A DNA stretch of 64,000 nucleotides from Actinomadura sp. J1-007 (GCF_009793335.1 NZ_WING01000002.1:930001-994000); one strand, 5' to 3'; shown: positions 26,896 to 35,496, numbered from the stretch's first letter. Notes: generated from the sequence alone by a model not told the origin. A program made the numbers and translations.

Positions 26896-27825
26896 TCAGG
26901 GGGAGTTCGCGGACAGGGCGTTGAGGAGGCGGTTGACGGGGCTGCTGAGGTTCCAGCGGTCGGCTAGTTCGATGAGGGCCGCCGGGTCGCGGGGGCCCGT
27001 GGGCAGTCGGTCGTCGAGGGCGGTCAGTTCGGGGGCGTCGATGTCCGTCACGACTCGTACGACCGTCTCGGCGGACGCCAGGTAGTCGCGCGCCGCCTCC
27101 ATCTTGCGACGGGATCCGGCGGGGAAGCCCTCGTCCGTCCCCGCGTCCAGGGCCGCCAGGATCCCGTCGACCGAGCCGAACCGGGTGACCAGCGCCGCGG
27201 CCGTCTTGTCGCCGACGCCGGGGACGCCGGGCAGGCCGTCGCTCGGGTCGCCGCGCAGCGTGGCGTAGTCGCCGTAGCCGCGGCCCGGGATGCCGTACTT
27301 GGCCGCGACCTCCTTCTCGCCCATCACCTGGAGGTTGCGGATGCCGCGCGCGGTGTAGAGCACCAGGACCGGACCGCGCTCGTCCACGAGCTGGAACAGG
27401 TCGCGGTCGCCGGTCACGATGTCGACCGGTCCGTCCGCGGCGCCCCGTACCGCGAGGGTCCCGATCACGTCGTCGGCCTCGTACCCGGGGACGCCCGCGC
27501 GCGCCAGGCCGAACGCGTCCAGCACCGCGTCGATGACCGGGAGCTGCGCCTCCAGCGCGTCAGGGGTCTGGTCGCCGCCGTCGTCGGCGACGCGGTGGGC
27601 CTTGTAGGACGGCAGCGCGTCCACGCGGAACGCGGGCCGCCAGTCGGCGTCCATCGTGCAGACGAGCCGTTCGGGCGAGCGGTCCTGGACCAGCCGGGCG
27701 ATCATGTCGATGAGGCCGCGCACCGCGTTCACGGGCGTCCCGTCCGGCGCGGTCACCGACTCGGGCACCCCGTAGAAGGCGCGGAAGTACAACGACGGCG
27801 TGTCCAGCAGCATCAGCCCGCTCAT
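26896..27825 (-). CDS. 5'-3' exonuclease (PolA N-terminal type)
   Basis: Stand-alone homologue of the 5'-nuclease domain of DNA polymerase I, 309 aa, for flap or RNA-primer removal. Metal-binding acidic motifs are visible: MLLDTPSLYFRAFYGVPE, TMDADWRPAFR, GYEADDVIGTLA, IVTGDRDLFQL, then the helix-hairpin-helix GLPGVPGVGDKTAA. The start was chosen as ATG 27825 (MSGLMLLD); ATG 27834 is also in frame. Confidence 0.9.
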   Translation of the reverse strand: MSGLMLLDTPSLYFRAFYGVPESVTAPDGTPVNAVRGLIDMIARLVQDRSPERLVCTMDADWRPAFRVDALPSYKAHRVADDGGDQTPDALEAQLPVIDAVLDAFGLARAGVPGYEADDVIGTLAVRGAADGPVDIVTGDRDLFQLVDERGPVLVLYTARGIRNLQVMGEKEVAAKYGIPGRGYGDYATLRGDPSDGLPGVPGVGDKTAAALVTRFGSVDGILAALDAGTDEGFPAGSRRKMEAARDYLASAETVVRVVTDIDAPELTALDDRLPTGPRDPAALIELADRWNLSSPVNRLLNALSANSP

Positions 27826-27892
27826 GGCCCACATCGTCGCACGTCCGGGCGGGACCCCGCCCGCCGTACGCGTGCGCGCGCGGCGGCGGCGT

Positions 27893-27997
27893 GGCCGGAA
27901 CGAGCCGCGAGCCGTTCGTGGCGGGGCGGCCGGAGCGAGCTGCGGGTCGTCCCTGGCGGGGTGGCCGGAATGAGCCGTGGGCCGTCGCCGGCGGGCG
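27893..27997. repeat. 35-bp tandem repeat, three copies
   Basis: A unit beginning GGCCGGAACGAGCCGCGAG starts at 27893, 27928 and 27963, with point differences, in the gap between the exonuclease and monooxygenase genes. Confidence 0.8.
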
Positions 27998-28036
27998 CGG
28001 CGGCGTAGGGTCGGCGGCGCGGAGCGTGGAGGTCCC

Positions 28037-29416
28037 ATGCGCGGCGGCACGGTGGCGGTGGTCGGCGGCAGCGTCGCGGGCTGCGCGGCGGCGCTCGCCG
28101 CGGAACGTTGCGGCGCCGACGAGATCGTCCTGTACGAGCGGGCGGCCGGCGGGCTCCAGGACCGCGGCGTCGGCCTCGGCATCCAGGACGACCGCTTCGA
28201 CGAGCTGGTCGCCGCCGGGTACCTGGACGGCGACATTCCGTGGGTACGGCTCCTGAGGCGCCGCTGGTTCTCGGCCGGGCCGGGGCTCGGGCGCGAGTTC
28301 GCCGTGCAGCCGTTCGTGATCCGCTCGTACCGCTGGGGCTCGCTGTGGCGCGGCCTGCGCGCCCGCGTCCCCGCGCGCGTCACCTACCGCTCCTCCGCCG
28401 AGGTCGTCGAGGTCGTGCCGGAGCCCGGGGGCGCGGTGGTCAGGACCCGTACGGGCGGAGGGGGAGAGCCCGGGAGCGGGCGCGGCCCGGGCGGCGGCCG
28501 GGAGGTTGGGAGCGGACGCGGCCCGGGCGGCGGCCGGGAGGCCGAGAGCGGCCGGGGCGCGGGCGGCGGTGGGGACGGCGGCGCGGGCGGGGGTGGTGCT
28601 GGCGCGAGCGGCGGCGCGGGCGGGGGTGGTGGGGAGGAGCGCCGGTTCGATCTGGTGATCGGGGCGGACGGGTATCGGTCGGTGGTGCGGCGGGCGATGT
28701 TCCCGGACGTTCGTCCCGAGTACGCCGGGTACGTGCTGTGGCGCGGCACGTTCCCCGCCGCCCTGCTGGACGGCCCGCTCGCGGCGGCGTGGCCCGCCGC
28801 GGACGCCATCACGATCGGCATCCCGCGGGGCCATGCGCTCGCGTTCCGCATTCCAGGCGCGGACGGCGACATCGTCAACTGGGGCCTGTACGCGGTGCCG
28901 CCGCCGTCGGCCGCGCGGCTCGTGGACCCGACCACGCTTCCGCCCGGTTCCGTGACCGGCGAGCTGATGGCGCACTTCGCGCGTCTGGTCGAGGAGCACC
29001 TGCCGCCCGACTGGGCCCGGATCGTACGGCTGACGCCGCCCGGGGAGCTGTACGTCCAGCCGATCTACGACCTGTCGCTGCCCGCGCTCGCCTCCGGGCG
29101 CCTCCTGCTCGCCGGGGACGCGGCGGCGTGCGCCCGTCCCCACACCGGTGGCGGCGCGGTCAAGGCGCTCCAGGACGCCGTGGCCTTGGAGGACGCGTGG
29201 CGCGCCGCCGCCACCTGGGACGAGCTGCGGACCGCCTACGACTCCGCGCGTGCGCCCGGCGCCCGCGCGATCGTGGACCTCGGCCGCCGCCTCGGCCACG
29301 CGCAGGTGCCCGCCGCACCCGACTGGACGGCCATGGACGCCGAGGCGCTGGACGCGTGGTGGGGCGAGATCAGTTCCGCGGGCGGATTCGGCGGACTGTC
29401 CCTCCGCCGCGACTGA
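28037..29416 (+). CDS. FAD-dependent monooxygenase (aromatic hydroxylase-like)
   Basis: Flavoprotein of 459 aa from the PHBH/UbiH group. Residues 5-16 (TVAVVGGSVAGC) are the GxGxxG dinucleotide site, FDLVIGADGYRSVVRR is the DG motif, and LLLAGDAAACARPHTGGGAVKALQDA is the GD motif with the His-Thr-Gly-Gly-Gly of 2,6-dihydroxypyridine-type hydroxylases. A Gly/Arg/Glu low-complexity insert occupies residues 140-200, between beta strands before the DG motif, and is encoded by imperfect tandem repeats. ATG 28037 follows a GGAGG site. Confidence 0.85.
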   Translation: MRGGTVAVVGGSVAGCAAALAAERCGADEIVLYERAAGGLQDRGVGLGIQDDRFDELVAAGYLDGDIPWVRLLRRRWFSAGPGLGREFAVQPFVIRSYRWGSLWRGLRARVPARVTYRSSAEVVEVVPEPGGAVVRTRTGGGGEPGSGRGPGGGREVGSGRGPGGGREAESGRGAGGGGDGGAGGGGAGASGGAGGGGGEERRFDLVIGADGYRSVVRRAMFPDVRPEYAGYVLWRGTFPAALLDGPLAAAWPAADAITIGIPRGHALAFRIPGADGDIVNWGLYAVPPPSAARLVDPTTLPPGSVTGELMAHFARLVEEHLPPDWARIVRLTPPGELYVQPIYDLSLPALASGRLLLAGDAAACARPHTGGGAVKALQDAVALEDAWRAAATWDELRTAYDSARAPGARAIVDLGRRLGHAQVPAAPDWTAMDAEALDAWWGEISSAGGFGGLSLRRD

Positions 29417-29481
29417 GCCCCTCCTTCCGCCCCCTCCGTCCCCCGTTCCCCCTGACCGAGCCACGGGCGGAGGGGGCGGGT

Positions 29482-29529
29482 GCGGGGGCCTCTGGTGGCG
29501 CGGGTCGTGCGATCCCCAGAGGCCCCCGC
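29482..29529. terminator. Bidirectional terminator
   Basis: A perfect 14-bp stem (29482-29495 with 29516-29529) and 20-nt loop lie between the convergent monooxygenase and SH3-protein genes. Confidence 0.8.
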
Positions 29530-29539
29530 GGTCGGACGG

Positions 29540-29947
29540 CTAGCGGCAGCGGACGGGCCTTGCGCCCAGCAGCCGGACGTAGTGGCCGGCGACGTAGCCG
29601 ACGCCGTGCCAGTTCTGGTTGCGGGGACCGAGCTTGTACCAGGTCCGGTCGCCGTGGATGGCCTGGCCCCGGGTCCAGCACTCGATCTGGAGCCGGTACC
29701 CGCGCTTGTAGATGCCCTTGGCGGCGGAATGGGTGGTGGGCCTGCTGCGGACGGTGATGGTCGAGGAGGTGACCCGGCCGTAGACGTAGCGGGGCGCGAG
29801 CGGGTCGGCCTGCGTGGTGGCCGCCCGGGCGGACGCGGACGGGCCGCCCGGTACGGACGCGGACTGCGCCGAGGCGGAGGGGACGGACGCCGCGAGGGCG
29901 CCGAGGGCGAGCGCCGCCGTGAAGAGGGCGCGTGAGGGGATGTGCAT
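29540..29947 (-). CDS. Secreted SH3-like domain protein
   Basis: A 135-aa exported protein. The signal peptide (RALFTAALALGALAASVPSASA) is followed by a Ser/Ala linker and a bacterial SH3 domain (VTSSTITVRSRPTTHSAAKG, YRLQIECWTRGQ, DRTWYKLG, GYVAGHYVRLLG). A Cys pair (IECW and VRCR at the end) may form a disulfide. It may bind the cell wall; no catalytic domain is present. The ATG follows a GGAGGAAAC site. Confidence 0.8.
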   Translation of the reverse strand: MHIPSRALFTAALALGALAASVPSASAQSASVPGGPSASARAATTQADPLAPRYVYGRVTSSTITVRSRPTTHSAAKGIYKRGYRLQIECWTRGQAIHGDRTWYKLGPRNQNWHGVGYVAGHYVRLLGARPVRCR

Positions 29948-29972
29948 GTTTCCTCCGAGCAGAAGAACCTAA

Positions 29973-29992
29973 CGTCACTTTTTGTAGTGACG
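29973..29992. promoter_or_regulatory. Inverted repeat upstream of the SH3-protein gene
   Basis: CGTCACT-TTTTGT-AGTGACG, a perfect 7-bp inverted repeat about 30 nt before the ATG. It may be an operator or leader hairpin. Confidence 0.45.
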
Positions 29993-30160
29993 AGTTTGCG
30001 AAATGTAACAACCGGGAGCGTGGCGGCGCTCTGGCGACGCAGTGACGCGCCCGTGTCGCTCCGGCCGAGAAACTGTGGTCGGCCCGGACTCCGCGTGAGG
30101 GACGGGTCATTGTCACCCGTATCCGGCCCCCAGGGGCTTGACCTCGGCGTCCGTTCACGA

Positions 30161-30190
30161 TTGGACAGGTAATTAGCTAATTGCCATAAT
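30161..30190 (+). promoter_or_regulatory. Promoter and palindromic operator of the ArsR-type gene
   Basis: TTGGAC (30161-30166) and CATAAT (30185-30190), 18 nt apart, flank the perfect palindrome AATTAGCTAATT (30171-30182). The -10 ends 6 nt before the GTG at 30197. The AT-rich palindrome between the promoter elements is a typical ArsR autoregulatory operator. Confidence 0.65.
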
Positions 30191-30196
30191 CCCTGA

Positions 30197-30499
30197 GTGC
30201 TCGACGTAGAACTGATCAAGGCGCTGGCGAACGACCGGCGGCTGCTGATCCTGGAGTGGCTGCGCGACCCCGAACGGCACTTCCCGCCCCAGCGCGACGG
30301 CGATCTCGTCCGCGACGGGGTCTGCTCGCTGTTCATCGCCCAGAAGCTCGGCGTGAGCCAGCCGACGTGCGGCGAACACCTGAAGGTGCTCGCGAAGGCG
30401 GGCCTGGTGCGCGGCAAGAAGATCAAGCAGTGGGTGTTCTACCAGCGCGACGAGGAACGCATAGCCGAGGCGAAGGAGCTGCTGAGCGGTGAGTGGTGA
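30197..30499 (+). CDS. ArsR-family winged-helix regulator
   Basis: A 100-aa regulator. The HTH runs from ELIKALANDRRLLILEWL to SQPTCGEHLKVLAKAGLVRGKKIKQWVFYQRDE. Cys residues occur in GVCSLF and PTCGEH. The CVCD motif of arsenic or cadmium sensors is absent, so the signal is unknown. Leaderless GTG. It overlaps the YbaK-like gene by 11 nt and probably controls it through the palindrome at 30171. Confidence 0.85.
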   Translation: MLDVELIKALANDRRLLILEWLRDPERHFPPQRDGDLVRDGVCSLFIAQKLGVSQPTCGEHLKVLAKAGLVRGKKIKQWVFYQRDEERIAEAKELLSGEW

Positions 30500-31115
30500 A
30501 CTGGACGGCGTCGTCGCAGCGCCCGAGGAACCGCGCCTGGACGCGGAGTCGGACGCGGAGTCGGGCGCGAGCGCGGGTGCGGCCCTGCCGTCGGACGCGG
30601 ACGTGGGCGCGGGTGCGGGTGTGGACGCGGACCTCGGGCTGTACGGGCGGCTGATCGGGGACCTGGACGCGGCGGGGGCCCGCTACCGGCTGATCGACCA
30701 CGCGCCGGAGGGCCGGACCGACCTGGTCAGCGCCCTGCGCGGGAACGACGTCGCGCACGCCGCCAAGTGCCTGGTCGTGATGGTCAAGGTCGGCAAGAAG
30801 CGGAGCCGGTACGTGCTGGCCGTGGTCCCCGGTGACGCCCGCCTGGACCTCCAGGCGGTCAAGACGCTCCTGGACGGCACGTACGTCGCCTTCGCGAGCC
30901 GTGACAAGGCCGAGGAACTCGCCGGAAGCGTGAGCGGCACCGTTCTGCCTTTCTCGTACCACCCGCAGTTGGAGGTCATCGCGGACCCGGCGTTGCTGCG
31001 GGCGCCCGAACTCTTCTTCAACGCCGCGCGGCTGGACCGTTCGATCGCGCTCGCCACCGACGACTACGTTCGGCTGGCCGATCCGCGTGTCGTCCCCATC
31101 GTCGCCTCGTCCTGA
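30489..31115 (+). CDS. YbaK/EbsC (aminoacyl-tRNA deacylase-like) protein
   Basis: A 208-aa protein. The first 50 residues are a low-complexity Asp/Ala/Gly leader (DAESDAESGAS) and the rest is the YbaK/ProX fold: YRLIDHAPEGRTDLVSALRG, AAKCLVVMVKVG, YVLAVVPGDARLDLQAVKTLL and FASRDKAEELAGSVSGTVLPFSY. Members remove mischarged amino acids from tRNA. Here Lys of AAKCLVV is the expected functional residue. The GTG start overlaps the ArsR-type gene, so the two are coupled. Confidence 0.82.
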   Translation: MSGELDGVVAAPEEPRLDAESDAESGASAGAALPSDADVGAGAGVDADLGLYGRLIGDLDAAGARYRLIDHAPEGRTDLVSALRGNDVAHAAKCLVVMVKVGKKRSRYVLAVVPGDARLDLQAVKTLLDGTYVAFASRDKAEELAGSVSGTVLPFSYHPQLEVIADPALLRAPELFFNAARLDRSIALATDDYVRLADPRVVPIVASS

Positions 31116-31174
31116 ACGAATGGGCGGGGGGCGCCGCGTTGCCTTTGTTTTGGACGTTCGGGGGCGTGGTGACG

Positions 31175-32107
31175 TCAGTCGTGGGGGGTGTCGTCGTCTC
31201 GTTCCAGGCCGAGTCTCCTTCGGGCGCCGGTGATGAGGGCGGAGAGGGCCGGAGGGACGCTGAGGACGAACGCGAGCGCGTCCGCGAGGCTCGTCCGGGC
31301 GAGCTGGTAGGTGAGCCAGGTGAGGGGAGGCGCGAGGGCGAGCCACGGACGGGCGCGGCTCGCCAGCACGGTGGTCAGCAGCGTCCGTGTGAGGCGGCGG
31401 GCCCGTGGACGCCACAGGACGACGGCCAGGGCCGGAACGCCGCGGAGCAGTTCGAGGACGTAGGCGCGGTGGCCGGTGGGGAGCGCGGCGAGTTCGGCGG
31501 CCCACTCCCTGAGATACCGGCCACGGGCCTGCGCGGGCAGGATCAGGGCCAGCGTGCGCAGGGCGGCGAATTCCGGCCCTGGGGCGAGGCGTTTCCGGGC
31601 GATGGATTCCAGCTCGGCCGCGACCGGTGCCAGGCCGAGCCGCCTTGCCAGGGGTACGAACGTTTCCAGTGTTTGCAGTGACTTCTGCCTCTGCTTGTGC
31701 GGAGCCAGGTATTCGACCGTTCGCATGTTGTGGAGGCGGTCGGAGAGCCTGAGGAGCAGGACGCGGTCGTCGGCCGCTTCCGGGACGCCGTCTTTCAGCT
31801 CGGCGAGGCCCGTGACGAGCTCTGAGACGTCGCCGCCGAACTCGGCGCGCAGCCGACCGGCGTCGAACGCCGTTTCGTCGAGAGTGTCGTGGAGCAGGGC
31901 GGCGCAGACCGTGGCGGGATCGCCGCCGGCCGCGGCGACCAGCGACGCGACCTCGACCGGATGCGTGATGTACGGCGCGCCGCTGTGCCGGAAGCGCCCC
32001 TCGTGTCGTTCGGCGGCGCGTGCGTAGGCGCGCTGGACGAGTGCGAGGTCGTTCGCGCCTAGGCGGCCCGCGAGCCTGTCGAGTAGGGGTGCGATGAGGC
32101 GGTCCAT
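31175..32107 (-). CDS. HD-domain protein of RelA/SpoT-hydrolase type
   Basis: A 310-aa protein whose N-terminal half matches the HD hydrolase of (p)ppGpp enzymes: HSGAPYITHPVEVASLVA, the metal pair in CAALLHDTLDE, and LLRLSDRLHNMRTVEYLAPHKQ. No synthetase or TGS domain is present. The C-terminal half has hydrophobic segments (LLRGVPALAVVLW; LAFVLSVPPALSALI), suggesting membrane attachment. It is co-transcribed with the PadR gene, one base apart. Phosphohydrolase activity is inferred; substrate unknown. Confidence 0.75.
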   Translation of the reverse strand: MDRLIAPLLDRLAGRLGANDLALVQRAYARAAERHEGRFRHSGAPYITHPVEVASLVAAAGGDPATVCAALLHDTLDETAFDAGRLRAEFGGDVSELVTGLAELKDGVPEAADDRVLLLRLSDRLHNMRTVEYLAPHKQRQKSLQTLETFVPLARRLGLAPVAAELESIARKRLAPGPEFAALRTLALILPAQARGRYLREWAAELAALPTGHRAYVLELLRGVPALAVVLWRPRARRLTRTLLTTVLASRARPWLALAPPLTWLTYQLARTSLADALAFVLSVPPALSALITGARRRLGLERDDDTPHD

Positions 32108-32108
32108 T

Positions 32109-32483
32109 TCACGCTCCCTGGGGGCCGGGCTCGGGCTCGGTCCGGAGACCGCTTCCGCGGAGGCCGCTTCCGCGGCGGGTGCGTCCGGCGCGTTTGGTGC
32201 GTCCGGCTCGTTCTGCCGCTGCGCGGGCCTGTAGGGCGCCCTCGCGGGTCAGGTGGTAGTAGCGGCGGGGCGGGCGTCCGGCCCGTTCGTCGGACGCCGC
32301 GTACTCCCAGCGGCTCTCCAGCCAGCCGTAGCCTTCGAGCTGGGCGAGCCTCGGGTACAGCGTCCCGTTTCCCAGTCCGGTGGCGGCCCGCAGCTCCAGC
32401 CCGTAGAACTCCCGGTTTGGGTCATCGAGGAAGACTCGGATCACGTCCAGCGTCGGACGCGTCATGCGTGGCTTATCCGACAT
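32109..32483 (-). CDS. PadR-family transcriptional regulator
   Basis: A 124-aa regulator with the PadR winged helix (PTLDVIRVFLDDPNREFYGLELRAATGLGNGTLYPRLAQLEGYGWLES and RRYYHLTREG). The C-terminal dimerisation helix is replaced by an Arg/Gly-rich repeat tail. The start codon lies inside a 12-bp palindrome at 32478. It presumably controls itself and the HD-domain gene. Confidence 0.82.
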   Translation of the reverse strand: MSDKPRMTRPTLDVIRVFLDDPNREFYGLELRAATGLGNGTLYPRLAQLEGYGWLESRWEYAASDERAGRPPRRYYHLTREGALQARAAAERAGRTKRAGRTRRGSGLRGSGLRTEPEPGPQGA

Positions 32484-32489
32484 ATGTCG
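32478..32489. promoter_or_regulatory. Palindrome over the padR start codon
   Basis: CGACATATGTCG is a perfect 12-bp palindrome that includes the ATG of the PadR gene. ATGT/ACAT half-sites resemble PadR operators. Confidence 0.4.
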
Positions 32490-32708
32490 ATGCTGCGGTG
32501 CGGGGCGGCCCGTCGGCCATGGGCGCGCGGGTGAGACGACGCTTACCGAGCTCTAGCGGCTGATCGTTCCGGTGGGCGTGATCGGGGTTGTTGCGGGGAT
32601 ATGGCGGCCGGGTTGTCGGGCCGCTGCGCCGCGGGTGGCGTGTCGGGGTGGACGGCCTCCCGTCCAGGCCAAGATCCTCCTTGCTGTCCTCGGACGCTTG
32701 GGGGAGCG

Positions 32709-34595
32709 GTGGACGGGAAGACGACGGCCAGATCATCGGCGGGCGCATCGGCGGGGGCGGCGGTGCGCGCATGGGCGAACGCGGGCGGGCGGTGGGTATG
32801 GCGGCACGCGCTCTTCGCCGTGGTGCTGGCCGGCGCGATCGCGCTCCGGGCCCTCGCGATCGCGGGACATCCCTCCGTGCTGTGGACCGGCGACTCGATC
32901 GTGTACCTGAACGGTTCGCTGACGCTCGCCCCATCGCCCAACCGTCCGAGCGGGTACTCGCTGCTGCTCTGGGCGTTGCGCCCCTTCCATAGCTTCACGG
33001 CGGTCCTGACCGTCCAGGCGGCCCTGGGCGTTCTGACGGGGGTGATGGTGTACGCGCTGGTCTGGCGTACGGCACGAACACGCTGGCCACGCCCGCTCGC
33101 ACCGTCGCCCTCTGAGGGGCGGTCTCCTGAAGGTGCGGGGGGCGTGCGGGCGCGGGTGCTCGGGTGGTTGCCTGCGTGTCTTGCTGTGGTGGCGGCTGTT
33201 CCGGTTCTGTTCGACGGGAATCAGCTTCTGCTGGAGCATCTGCTGCTGTCGGATGAGCTGTTCGGGTTCCTGGTGATGGCGGCGGTGGCCGTTCTGCTGT
33301 GGCCTCCTGTGCGGTCCGCGTCCGGGGGACGTCTGCTCGTGCGCGTAGGTGTGGCAGGGGTCTTGCTGGGGTGTGCTGCGGTGACTCGGATGGCGGGCGT
33401 TCCCCTCATCGCCGTGGTGCTGGTCGCGATGGCGGTGTACGGCCGGCCGGGGCGACGACTGTTCACGCGCACCGCGCAGCGTACGGACGGCCCACTCGAC
33501 ACGCCCGTCCACGCCCCGCTCGATGGCCCCGCCCACCTTCGCAGCAACGCTGGCGTGGGCGGGCTTGGGGAGTCGGGCCGGCGCCGGAGTGCGGGCAGTG
33601 GCGCGAGCGGCCGTGTTGGGCGGTGGGCGGGGGCTCTGGTGGGGGCCGCGGTGCTGGTGGGGGCGTTTGTGATGCCGGTCGTGGCGTACATGGGCTGGTT
33701 CCGCGCCAATCACGGCGAGTTCGGGATGAGCAAGCACGGCGCGGTGTGGCTGTACGGGCGGACCGCGAGTTTCGCCGACTGCGCCCAGGTCACCGAACGG
33801 CATCCGGACCTCGCCGTACTCTGTCCGCGGCGGCCGCCCAGCGATCCGCGCGTGACGTCCCCGGTGTACGCGGCCATGTACACGCCCGACTCCCCGTTCA
33901 GGCGGTTGCCCGGCGGAATCTACGGTCCGCATTCCAACGCTCCGGCGGAACGGTTCGCCTGGACGGCCATAACGGCACAGCCGCTCGACTATGCGCGGGT
34001 CGTCATCAAGGACACGTTGAAAACGTTCGCGCCGGGGCGTTCTCCGTACCCGACCACCTGGACGGAGGCGCAATTGCACTTCCCGGCGGTCGTCAATCGG
34101 GCGTTCGACAAGCCGCCCGCCGCGCGCCAGAAGAGGCTCGCCCTCATCTACGGGGGCGATACCGCGCGCCCGCGGATCGTGAACCCGTACGCCCGGTGGA
34201 TACGCCACTACCAGGCCCACTGGTACGTGCCCGGCCCGGCCTTGGCCGTTCTGCTGGGAATCGGGCTTGCCGGCGCGGCCGTTCGGCTCCTGCGGCGCGG
34301 CGAACGCCGTTCCAGGACCGAAGGGGCGGCGATCCTGCTGCCCTGGCTGACCGCTGCGGCCCTGCTGGTCATTCCCGTGGCCACCGCCGATTTCGACTAT
34401 CGCTACGTTCTGCCCGCCCTGCCGCTCGCCTGCCTCGCGGCGGCCCTCGCCGTCATCCCCGGCAGGAGGCCGGACCCGGCTGCGTCCGCGCCCCAGTCCC
34501 CGGCCGTACGCGCGGAGCGAGCGCCGCAACGCGCCGACGGCATCGCGGCCGCGCATCGCGCCGACGACATCGCCGACCCTGATCCGCTCGTCTGA
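32709..34595 (+). CDS. Multi-span membrane glycosyltransferase-like protein
   Basis: A 628-aa integral membrane protein of the GT-C type (ArnT/PMT-like). The first loop has the acidic motif VLWTGDSIVYLNGSLTLAPS expected of a polyprenyl-phosphate-sugar transferase, and FDGNQLLLEHLLLSDELFGF follows. About 10-11 hydrophobic helices are visible, with a large extracytoplasmic segment (about residues 340-500) between them. The donor and acceptor are unknown. GTG 32709 was preferred over ATG 32601 because the latter adds low-complexity sequence. A Gly/Ser-rich linker (around 33540-33630) is repeat-like. Confidence 0.75.
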   Translation: MDGKTTARSSAGASAGAAVRAWANAGGRWVWRHALFAVVLAGAIALRALAIAGHPSVLWTGDSIVYLNGSLTLAPSPNRPSGYSLLLWALRPFHSFTAVLTVQAALGVLTGVMVYALVWRTARTRWPRPLAPSPSEGRSPEGAGGVRARVLGWLPACLAVVAAVPVLFDGNQLLLEHLLLSDELFGFLVMAAVAVLLWPPVRSASGGRLLVRVGVAGVLLGCAAVTRMAGVPLIAVVLVAMAVYGRPGRRLFTRTAQRTDGPLDTPVHAPLDGPAHLRSNAGVGGLGESGRRRSAGSGASGRVGRWAGALVGAAVLVGAFVMPVVAYMGWFRANHGEFGMSKHGAVWLYGRTASFADCAQVTERHPDLAVLCPRRPPSDPRVTSPVYAAMYTPDSPFRRLPGGIYGPHSNAPAERFAWTAITAQPLDYARVVIKDTLKTFAPGRSPYPTTWTEAQLHFPAVVNRAFDKPPAARQKRLALIYGGDTARPRIVNPYARWIRHYQAHWYVPGPALAVLLGIGLAGAAVRLLRRGERRSRTEGAAILLPWLTAAALLVIPVATADFDYRYVLPALPLACLAAALAVIPGRRPDPAASAPQSPAVRAERAPQRADGIAAAHRADDIADPDPLV

Positions 34596-34908
34596 ACGTC
34601 CCCGACGCCTCGCCGCCGTACGCCTCGCCGCCGTAGGCCGTGCCGTCGCGTGCTTCTGCCGCCGGGCGGACTGTGCTTGGTTGCCCTGGCCGCTGGGCGC
34701 GCCTGCCGCTTCAGTGCTGTGTCAGCGGACGGTCTGTTGCCGGGAGGGAGTGCCGCTGAACGTTGCGGCTTACTGGTTGCTCGTCTGCTGTGTCGCCGGA
34801 TGGGTCTGCCATTTCGGCTCGGCGTTGGCGGTATGTCCTGGGAGTGCCGTTGAAGAGGGGGTAATGGGTGTAAGATTCTCACTCCGGTTACTTTGGTGGG
34901 AGTAAGGC
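34596..34908. other. Intergenic region before the CGNR gene
   Basis: This 313-bp gap has lower GC than its surroundings. Near its end an imperfect inverted pair (CTCACTCC...GGTGGGAG, 34878-34902) precedes the TTG start and may be a regulatory site. No gene is supportable. Confidence 0.55.
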
Positions 34909-35496
34909 TTGGAGATAGCTATCAACGATTACGGAGTGGGGGCGGCGGTGGCGACCGACCTGGTCAACACGTCGCCGACCGTACGGGGCGCCGCAGGGGA
35001 GGCCCTGCTGGGGCCGGACGCGCTGGCGGCGTTCCTGGGCGAGCACGACCTGCGACCCGACGCCGTGGCGGGCGGGCGTGCGCTGACTGAGGACGACCTT
35101 TTCCAGGTCGTTCTCCTGCGGCGGGAAGTGCGGGCGATCGTGGAGACCGAGACGGAGGAGCAGGCCGTCGCGGGCGCGGCGGTGCTGGCCGGGCGCGCTG
35201 GGCTCGTTCCGGTGCTGCGCCGCGACGCGGACGGCGGGTGGCAGTGGTACGTCCCGACCGCGCCGGACGCGCCCCTCGCGGACGAGCTTGCCGCGCTCAT
35301 CGGCATCGGGCTGTTCGGCGTCGTCCGGGCGCTCGGCCATGAGCGCTTCCGCGCCTGCGCGGCCCCGGACTGCCGAGGCGTGTTCGTCGACATCAGCCGG
35401 GCGGGACGCCGCCGCTACTGCATGCCCGAACTGTGCGGCAACCGGCTCAATGTCGCCAACCACCGCGCGCGGCGCATGGGGAGCGTGGCCCGGTGA
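34909..35496 (+). CDS. CGNR zinc-finger transcriptional regulator
   Basis: A 195-aa protein of the CGNR (ABATE-domain) family. The N-terminal stress-associated domain has ATDLVNTSPTVRG; the C-terminal zinc finger is CAAPDCRGVFVDISRAGRRR, then YCMPELCGNRLNVANHRAR with the CGNR motif. These are putative stress regulators in actinomycetes. The start appears to be TTG at 34909 with GGGAGTAAGG upstream, since later in-frame starts would truncate the conserved N-terminus. The stop overlaps the next start (GTGA). Confidence 0.85.
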   Translation: MEIAINDYGVGAAVATDLVNTSPTVRGAAGEALLGPDALAAFLGEHDLRPDAVAGGRALTEDDLFQVVLLRREVRAIVETETEEQAVAGAAVLAGRAGLVPVLRRDADGGWQWYVPTAPDAPLADELAALIGIGLFGVVRALGHERFRACAAPDCRGVFVDISRAGRRRYCMPELCGNRLNVANHRARRMGSVAR

